From Bradysia coprophila (taxonomy: Eukaryota; Arthropoda; Insecta; Diptera; Sciaridae), in contig NC_050738.1 in the NCBI RefSeq assembly GCF_014529535.1, positions 3,418,588 to 3,482,587 on the forward strand: a stretch of 64,000 nucleotides of DNA, given 5' to 3'. Within the stretch, counting starts at the first letter, position 1; each line of letters opens with the position of its first letter. Under the pieces are notes generated by a model, which saw nothing but the letters and a program-made list of their open reading frames with translations, was not told where the DNA came from and did no database searches. A program made the position numbers and the translations under genes. Of this stretch, positions 56,033 through 64,000 are shown piece by piece.

Positions 56033-56485
56033 GAGATCTGAGATCATTGTCCTTTTTGCAAAGACATAATTGGTCCTTTGCATACATGTTCACATCCGAA
56101 TCGGATTTAATTTCGAAAATTCCAAACAAAATCTCTTCAAATTTTGGTACACTTTAATGCGTGTTATTGCTTGGCAAATGAATTAACAAACTTAAAATGT
56201 TAGAAATTGATATTCCTTTAAAGGAAATAAACATTTTGTTAATAAAAATAACGGTTTTAGTGTACACAACACACATTTTTAGACACGTAATACAAATTTC
56301 TTCATTTTTTTCCCATCAAAAATTATTTTTTTCTTATAAATTACGAAAGAAAACACCTAAAAACAATTTGAATAAATTAAAATTAGACATCCAATTAGAT
56401 CATTAAGCTGACGCACTAAATATTGAATCTAATGCAAAGTTTAAACATTTTTCTCTGTTTACCTACAATTCACAATTCACGTTCT

Positions 56486-59400
56486 CTACTTAGCCGCTCT
56501 AGCTCGATCAATATTCAATTTTTCCAGTTCCGAAAAACCCAAAATACTTTCGATCGCATTCAAATGACCTTGGGTATTTTCTTTATCGGTTAAAAAGTAG
56601 TAAATTGCGCTTTTCAGAAACTGTAACGTCACTTCTGGATCCACTTTACTCTTAGTTTGTTGTGCTTCGATCAGTCGTCGGTACATGGTCTGTTAGAAAT
56701 GGTAAACAGCGAGAATTTAGTATAGTCAATAAAAATGAGCTGAATTTTCTTTTAATTAACGAAAATAAGCGCCAATGATTTACGATAAAAAGCAAAAGTT
56801 AATGCAGTAGTTTATGTGCAAGTGGACAAAACAAACAAAATAAACTTAAAAAAAAAAATTGAACGAAAGTTGATATACTCCGTCTGCGATTATAATTAAG
56901 TTGCAAAAATTTAGGGTTCGGTGGAGCGCAAAAATTTGAGCTAATTTGGTTTTTCGACCTTTCGACATTTTTAACACCATTCATGGATCAAATCCACAGC
57001 TCTGCTTCTAGCATGAACATAGAAAATATTCGGAGGCTGATCCAGTTTGTATGAGTTCAAACATACACTGCACACAATCATAAGCAGCCTCTTATCACCA
57101 AAGCCTCCAAATTTGTCACTGGTCAATTTAGTCTTCATGCTACGAGCAGTACTGTGACCAAATCCCATAAGTAAATAGCTATTTTCATAACAATGTAGTA
57201 AATGGGGTTGTTTTGCGTACTAGATGTGAGTCGTGTGCGTAAAACCCCCAGTAACTACTGTGTTATGAAAATTCTATCGCTTAACTTTTAATACTTAGTT
57301 AACACGAATTTTCACCGGCCGAAACATGAGTATCACTAATGCTTGAAGTGCGTTGCTTCGGGTCAAGGTAAAACCTAATCTGAAGTCATAAGCCAATACA
57401 ATTTTTACTCAAGTGATTTGGTTCATAAATTGTGATCAAAATTTCGAAAAACCAAATTTTTCAACTTAACACTGCAAAAATTAAGAAAATTGAATGGGTA
57501 AATGGGTACATTAAGGATCATCCATAAATTAAGTTCGCCGTTTTACAGATTCTTGACACATTTTTTGTTATTTGGTCAGACTTAATATGAACGTTGTTTA
57601 TGGATGTTGATGATCGATATCAGATAGTTGAAATATAGTTCCATCAAAGTCCAAAAAAATGTTTTTTAGCGTTAAAATTTTGAGCACTTTGTGTATTATT
57701 AACGAGATAATAATTTTAAAAAAACGTTGAATGCAGGTCTACAATTGTGTTAGGTACAACATCCAACACGAACTACGTTACTCTATTTTAGTGCAGCGAG
57801 GGGCAGATAAACGTAGAATTAAATTTGCTAGCCATTCTTATGTTCAAAGACTCAACTGGACTCTAAGTATTTTGACTTTTTGTGATTGTCGAAAAGTTTT
57901 ACATTACTAAGATATCCTGAGTATCCTATCTTTAGTACTTTATGCCACCAAAACCTTTGTTTAGCTTCTATGTGATCAAAAATATGGATCAGCCACAAAT
58001 TCACATATTCATTTTAAAACTTCCAACTTACGGCTATTCATCTGTTATCGATAACAACAACAACAAGGAAGAAACTCATTCAAAGAAGAAGTTTGGAAGT
58101 GCATCAATTGATTTTAGTTAGAGACATTACCATTTTGAAATCTAATCCTTTTTAAATCTACTCCTAATTTCGAGGTTTCTGGTTTCTTGGTTTCTCTGAT
58201 TTCAAATAACATACGAAATAAGTCAGAGAAACGAAGAGTCGCATCACAGTAACAGCTCAGAAATGAAGGTGGGACTCTTTGCGAGGGCAGAGCAGTATAA
58301 AGCAGTAATTTTATACCGTTCTAAAAATCACTAAAAAGGACACTCTTTCTTCAGCAAATACTTCGTCACACTTATCCGCCCCTCGAAATGCAACAAAAAT
58401 AAAAAAAACGAAGGAACGTCAGCTACATTGTCCGTGATTTCGCTAATTTATACAGACCTTTCTAGCTCCCAACAGCCATAATGAAATGGCTTCTTTTGCA
58501 CTCAAAAGAACTTGAGAGTTTCCGTTTTCTTGTAGATAATTTGTTTCCTCCTAGAATATGGGTTCGAATTAAAAATATTTTTTTTAATCTTCAAAATTCA
58601 AAAATATATTTGATTAGCACGAATGTAAGTCGTATTTAGTGTACTCGGTCTCTCACCAGCTGGCCTTTCACCAAATACCGAATACAGTTAAAGTATCTTC
58701 ACTTTGTTAATTACTCGCTTGTTTTTTAGTCAATTTACTTGAGGCTCGACCTTGTTAGTTACAGAAAGGAAATTTAAACTTTAAGGATCTTGCAAGCCTG
58801 CCGCAAACTTTAAGCTTCTGTGGTCATCTTTTTTAATGACTAGATCAATGATGAAAAATGTAATGAATCGGTTGATGCGACAGAGACTCAACCCTCAAGA
58901 GCAATATGTTCAATTCATTCGTTTCTTTATCATTTGAGAAGCGTTGATGGTGAGCATTCAACAAACTGATTGATAAACACTGAGAGTGAAGCTTATATGT
59001 ACATTTGTTAGATGAACTCAACGGCCACACATGAAATGTCAAACATTCAATAGAAGATTTCAATCCCGAACAAACACCACGCCCGCTCCCATAAAAGCCC
59101 TTTAACTGTATATGACGCAAATGGCAATGTACTCACCCTGATATTCTCCAATTCATTTTGTGTAACTTGCAACTGATGTATTAGCTCAGGAACGGACACT
59201 CGACCAGCAGCACCCGATTGACTGGCCAATTCTAGGACCTGTTGTTGGACAATAGGATTTTATTAATGATTTTGTTCGCAGGCTACAATCGATTCGTTGA
59301 ATTGGATTTCGTCATATATGTACCTTATCAGCATGACTGATACGTTCGGATTCCTGTCCTTTGGTGTACATGTGCAAGTACATTTTATTTTGCTTGTCTT

Positions 59401-61264
59401 CTTGTTCTTGCAACTTCTTTTGCAGTTCCTCCAATTGTTTCTCCAACTCACGAATTCGCTCTTTTGCCTGCTCGTAATCGGGCACCAGATCAGCGTACCG
59501 TTCATTGCATTCAGCCAACTTAACCAACAATCCCTCAACTCTGCTCTGACTGTCCCGAGTTTCTTGTTTCTCTTCATTTTGGCATTTAATCAATTCTTCA
59601 ATTTTCTGTTCATACATTTTGACGAGATCGTCGGTGTCGTCACCGCAAGCCACATCTCTGGTTTGTACGAACGAATCTTTCGAATTGATCGACGATACCG
59701 TTATATCTTCGAAATGGCCTGAATCGGCGAACGAACTTTGCATTTCGGAATTGCTAATTTTTTCCAAATAATGTTGGGCTGGATTGATGCTTGTGTGATA
59801 CGATACATGCCGTGGACTACACTTGGATACTTCGTCGACCATATCCGTGTCAACTACGATAGGCGAAACGTCTGTTGATGTTTTTGGATCGTTGATTTCT
59901 CGTACTGTAATTGCATCACTTGAATTGGATCGTTCTTCTGGCGAACTGAGCGACGCTTTGAAGAGCCGTAATTCCACTACCTCCTTCGTTAGTCTGTTGA
60001 AGGGAAAATGGTAAATTCTCACGTGGTCGCCGTTTCACAGACGGTAATTACAAACCTCAAAATTTCACTATCTCTTTGCTCCAAGTCCATGCGCGCTTGA
60101 GACAGCAAAATCTTCAATCTTCTAATGTGTTTCTGTGCTCTCTGTGTGGGCGTTAAGTAATCGTCCCCCGTCTGACCCGCATAGCTCGAGCAATGAACGA
60201 CATACTTCATTTTACGTCCACTGAATGTTGTACCATTCCGTGCCACGTATGGATGTTCACACGTTGATATTGCCGATCGTCCCGATGCCATTGAAGTATA
60301 ACTGTAAACCGAATCCAAGTCGTCGTCCATATAACCATTCAGTGGCGATTCGGGTGTTTGGGGTGGAGTTTGTGGAGTTAATTTTTGCTTAAAATTTGGT
60401 GGTAGACCAGCTGGTGTGTGTGGACTTTGGGGTGTCTGAGCACTTCGGTTTTGTGTTCGTTGAATTGAGCCATTGTCACTGTGGCGGTTCAGGTTCAATG
60501 ACTGAAAAAAGTGAAGTTTTTAAGTAATTTACTAACCAAGATACAGAGGCTAAACTGGGCCACAGATATTCCATACGTGAACAGTTTAGTAATACAACCA
60601 ACAACATACGTGTACATAATTGATTTGTACGACGGTAATTGTATTCCTATACAGTGTACTGGCCACATATGTTGTTATATAACATCAAATCCATAGGGAG
60701 CCTCGATGACATAATTTGCCATATAAATGAGGACTTTCCGAATGAAATTCTTTAAAGCTAAAACCGCAAATAGTGGCGCACACCTCAATCAATAGTTTTA
60801 AATTTCAACACCAAACAATTAACAGCACTTAGTTGCAAGAACCACACAATACTAACCATTCCATGTTGACTTTTGGCCAAACAATTTTTCGATGCCTGTT
60901 TACAACATACTGTTACACTCGTTGGACTATGCTTTGTTTCCGCACACGGACCACCATCGTTGGCATCCACTTTACCATTTAAATAGGCAGCTTCTTCGGC
61001 CATATTACCAATATTTGTTAGCGATTTTGAACTGTGCAATTGATTTTTCGTACAATTCGATCGTTGTCTTTGGATTAATGGTGACTTTGTGGGTGATTTT
61101 AACTGTGTAGGATTATTATCTAATATGTTGAGGGTTGTGTTGCGCAGACGCAGTGAGAGCGAGCGTCGCAATAATTGTGGAGATGGTTGGGGTATACGTG
61201 ATGGTGGTAGATGGTCATGTGGAAATTGATGACGTCGATCTGGGGTTGATGGTTTCAACGACAT
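56486..61264 (-). CDS. qtc: Coiled-coil GRIP-like protein, probable quick-to-court orthologue
   Basis: Exons: 61264-60857, 60501-60056, 59993-59324, 59238-59137, 56689-56486. All junctions are GT-AG and in frame, giving 609 aa. The N-terminal half (residues about 1-330) is Ser/Pro/Thr-rich and probably disordered ([20 protein letters not shown]). Then come [20 protein letters not shown], an acidic linker, and a long coiled coil ([17 protein letters not shown] through [16 protein letters not shown]). The last exon has [19 protein letters not shown] and [14 protein letters not shown], resembling a GRIP domain, which targets golgins to the trans-Golgi through Arl1. The overall architecture recalls Drosophila quick-to-court, a coiled-coil protein linked to male courtship. 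The class is well supported; the orthologue name rests on memory of architecture and is less certain. Intron 4 (59136-56690) is 2.4 kb. Confidence 0.7.
56690..59136 (-). other. qtc intron 4, contains one MITE
   Basis: A 2.4-kb intron before the last coding exon. It contains the MITE at 56995-57156 and a stray CAACGCAC-family end at about 57333-57352 (TAATGCTTGAAGTGCGTTG). No other exon was recognised. Confidence 0.55.
56995..57156. repeat. CACAGCTCTGCT-family MITE, near-perfect TSD
   Basis: The left end CACAGCTCTGCTTCTAGCAT and the right end ATGCTACGAGCAGTACTGTG are inverted repeats 162 bp apart. Flanks ATCAAATC and ACCAAATC agree at 7 of 8 bases (hAT-like). Related to 24617-24757. Confidence 0.75.
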
Positions 61265-62879
61265 AATTTTGGGTTTGTTTTATTGCAATTCGAAATGGAA
61301 TTTTTGGTTGATTGAACTGTAAGTGAAAGAAATGCAAACCACATTAGAATCTTATGTTATATTTTATGGAGTGTAATAGCAGTTTGTATAGACAATTTTT
61401 ATGGTCTAAATACAAAGATTGTGGTAGGACTGCATAATGCTAATCATATTCACAAACAACCCCCATTCGTCCTTGACATCTATTTACTACGAAAATAGGT
61501 CAACCGCTTCTGCAGTGCAATACAGTGTTTTTATGTAGGAAAAAATTGTTTCATTTCACTTCTGATTAATTACGTAATTATTTGCGAGAAAGATATGCCT
61601 GACTAAAAGTCCGTTTATAATTCCATTAAAATGCAAATAGCCTCACATAGGATGCCATCATGCCATGCCACATATTCGTCGTTTAATTAAAACGGAAAAA
61701 TTAGTTCTAAAGGAAAAATAAAATCAATTCGGTGTATGCATACAATCGATAGCGGTATATACTTCTGCGTAGGTTAGGTGTTACTTCTCTAGTTTTTATC
61801 GCATTAATTCGATAATGATCAGCAGCTCGTTAATTTTGAAAATAACTCACAACATTAAAATGTAGTCTGAAGCATAGAATTGCGATAAGAAAGAGAATAT
61901 TAAATGGAAAATGTTTGTACCACCGACAAAAGTTTTGAAAAACATGGTCCCGGTCCGCTAAACTTTCAAATTTAAGCTCTGAATGTAGTTAGACTTTGAG
62001 TGAGCCTAGGGTGTATTACGCTAAATTTTTGTTTTGTAGCAATTTGAGTCGATGTGCTTCGATGTGGGATCTGGTTAGCAAAATTTTGCTGTTGATTTTC
62101 AGAGAATGTCTATTGTTTTCTGAGGCTTAGCTGTATTATTACTGATACTCCACACTCGAATCTAGATAAGGTCCAGAGTAGATGTCAATTTTCCATTCTT
62201 TTTTAAATCTGCTTCCGACGGGCGCAGCTTTTTTTTCAAAGATTAAATTCATTTTTACTGACCGATCACCAAGATTTTCCCCTTTAGCCACGAGACTTCT
62301 ATAGCTTTTTGCCGACGATCATTTTATCTGCTTAGAAGAGCTTCGACAACAGCGATAAATTCTTCCTAACGTTGTGTTCAGAAGAAGTAGTAGATTCGGT
62401 CGTTTGATTTGAGCTGAAAATTACTCACGTCAAATTTTCAAAACTTCAAAAACTCGAAGTCTTGAATATTGTTCGATCAGTAAAGTGATTGGAAATTCAT
62501 CACACTAAACTAATACAAAGATAAAGATCGTCGATTAAAATTGGAGTTGACATTAAAATTCGTCAGATAACCTTTGACCTTTTTACGTTATAATCGTCTG
62601 TTGTGTTTCTATACACAGTTTAAAAAGGCAATGACATCAAACAATGAACTCATTTTGTTCATTGACGAATTTTAGACCGGACTCTATCAATCGGACTCAA
62701 TATTCTGATTTGGAACTTTACATCGTGGACTGTCGCCTGACGCGGTTAGTACAAAAAGATAGACTTACGATTGGGTGGTGTAGTGTAGTAAGTAATGCAA
62801 TCAAAAAACATCATCATTGGTATCCATCAACTGAACTCAGAGGGAGAATAAGTGATTTCCCTCACTTAGATAATTACAG
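61265..62879. other. Intergenic, upstream of qtc
   Basis: Presumed 5' leader and promoter of the coiled-coil gene on the minus strand, then AT-rich spacer. No other gene supported. Confidence 0.4.
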
Positions 62880-63050
62880 TTAATTACAGTGAAATTTCAG
62901 CTGATCCACACAAAGATTCAAAACTGTCTACACGTATTTATACGGTTTTACCACTACCACGCGTGTGCGTGTAGCAGCTTCAACAGTATAAACAGTTTTG
63001 ATTGGATGTGTGAAACAGCTGAAGCAAGTTCACTTCCTCTGACTATAACA
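62880..63050. repeat. GAAATTTCA/CAGCTG MITE, shorter copy
   Basis: The left side (ACAGTGAAATTTCAGCTGAT, CACACAAAGATTCAAAACTG) and right side (CAGTTTTGATTGGATGTGTG complement set, CACTTCCTCTGACTATAA) are imperfect inverted repeats. The left arm lacks the TTTGCTTCAGCTG segment found in the copy at 63339. Confidence 0.6.
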
Positions 63051-63338
63051 TGATTAACCGAGTTTAATCAAGTGATTAACAAGTGATGGGAACTGTGTTA
63101 ATCGTCGTTAATTAGTTGCTAATTATAACAAATCAACGCAAAATAGCGATTAATCGATGTTAATCACCGAAGAATTCACTGATTCGAGATGCAGTTTTTG
63201 CTCAATCAAAAGTTGTTTTCCCATCGAGGGAGACTCGACTGCGTGCAGAATACTTGCGCATTTAAATGTTTATAGATTCAACAGACTAAAAAGATCCTGG
63301 AAATTAATTTTTTTCGAAATGAAGATGAGTCTTAGTAG

Positions 63339-63754
63339 TACAGTTACAGGCAGTGAAATTTCAACATGAATTTGCTTCAGCTGTTTTCCAGCTGATTCAC
63401 ACAAACATTCAAAACTGTTTAAACTGTTTATACGTCTTTATACATCGTTATAAAGTTTTACGTGTTACGGCATGTTTCATTTTCATTTACATTGCCTAAT
63501 CACGTAAAGCGTTGTACTTACGAGGTTCCAAGTTGTTATTTGACAAGTGGGGAATACAGCCCTCCCCTTCGGGTCGGGCTGTAACACCTCACTTATCAAA
63601 TACACAACTTGGAACCTCGGAAGTAATATACTATTACCGCGTGTGCGTGTAGCTGTGTAACAGTTTCAACCGTATAAACAGTTTTGATTTAATGTGTGAG
63701 CTGAAAAACAGCTGAAGCAAATTCATGCTGAAATTTCACTTCCTCTGGCTGTAA
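63339..63754. repeat. 416-bp MITE holding a nested hairpin element
   Basis: Ends ACAGTTACAGGCAGTGAAAT and TTCACTTCCTCTGGCTGT are inverted, with arms through AATTTGCTTCAGCTG/CAGCTGAAGCAAATT and CAAAACTGTTTA-type segments. The interior is interrupted by the 109-bp hairpin at 63516-63624. Confidence 0.75.
63516..63624. repeat. 109-bp nested hairpin with TTCG-type loop
   Basis: Inverted arms ACTTACGAGGTTCCAAGTTG and CAACTTGGAACCTCGGAAGT continue inward (TTGACAAGTG/CACTTATCAA) to a GC-rich tip, ACAGCCC-TCCCCTTCGGGTC-GGGCTGT. It is nested within the MITE at 63339-63754. Confidence 0.8.
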
Positions 63755-64000
63755 TCGACCTGCCCTACAAAAATGTTTTCCTCTTGATTCATATCTGTAT
63801 TCTATATCGTATTGCAATTGTTTCACACATCTTGAATCGTCTATTGTTGTTAATTAACAATTCATATTTGATACATTTTTCTATATGAGTAGCTGTTGTA
63901 TTGATTACCTTAATGGTAACTATCGTGACTCTTGTTATTTTCGAATCTATTTTTAGCCGAGTCGATACGTGTAACAAATAAAAATTATTACCCACCACAC

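Noticed and set aside
59297-59722. 141-aa plus-strand hydrophobic ORF
   Set aside because: Antisense of the coiled-coil exon of the qtc-like gene; Leu/Phe richness is the complement of Lys/Glu codons.

Overview
The window looks like nuclear DNA of an insect, most likely a nematoceran fly. It is AT-rich, its genes carry very short (about 60 bp) GT-AG introns, and the recognisable proteins are animal proteins that resemble dipteran ones: a secreted chloride-type alpha-amylase, the checkpoint kinase Chk1 (grapes), LSm7 and a GRIP-like coiled-coil protein resembling quick-to-court. A sciarid fungus gnat is my guess from the overall style; I could not test it. No complete transposase, rRNA, tRNA, CRISPR array or prokaryotic gene was found.

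Layout. 1-8.6 kb: no genes; a 409-bp foldback, a 122-bp tandem array and two further inverted-repeat elements. 8.6-10.2 kb: a complete two-exon alpha-amylase gene (+). 10.2-25.8 kb: gene-poor and full of MITEs, including a 1,280-bp foldback inserted inside an older MITE with a clean 8-bp target duplication. 26-28.2 kb: an intronless F-box/LRR exon preceded by half an RRM (-), with a tiny MITE next to its stop codon, and an unidentified two-exon ORF (-). 28.2-33.1 kb: a cluster of inverted-repeat elements, two of which carry ORFs. 34.1-35 kb: a GNAT-type acetyltransferase, first exon not found (-). 35.7-37 kb: an element with an internal 144-bp tandem repeat. 40.9-49.6 kb: the eight-exon Chk1 gene (-). 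52.3-52.8 kb: the three-exon LSm7 gene (+). 56.5-61.3 kb: the five-exon coiled-coil/GRIP-like gene (-). 61.3-64 kb: intergenic DNA with related MITEs, one nested in another.

The genes are independent loci and do not form a pathway. Chk1 is a DNA-damage and replication checkpoint kinase, LSm7 belongs to the U6 snRNA and mRNA-decay LSm rings, and the amylase is a digestive secreted enzyme. The dominant theme is non-autonomous DNA transposons. Several end in 5'-CA and are flanked by perfect 7-8-bp duplications (hAT-like); others have TA duplications (Tc1/mariner-like). The most unusual items are two insertions reduced to little more than their joined inverted-repeat tips with target duplications intact, the nested foldback with a GC-rich hairpin core, an LSm7 intron bounded by a 10-bp direct repeat, and a sumoylation-like tandem repeat in the RRM/F-box protein.
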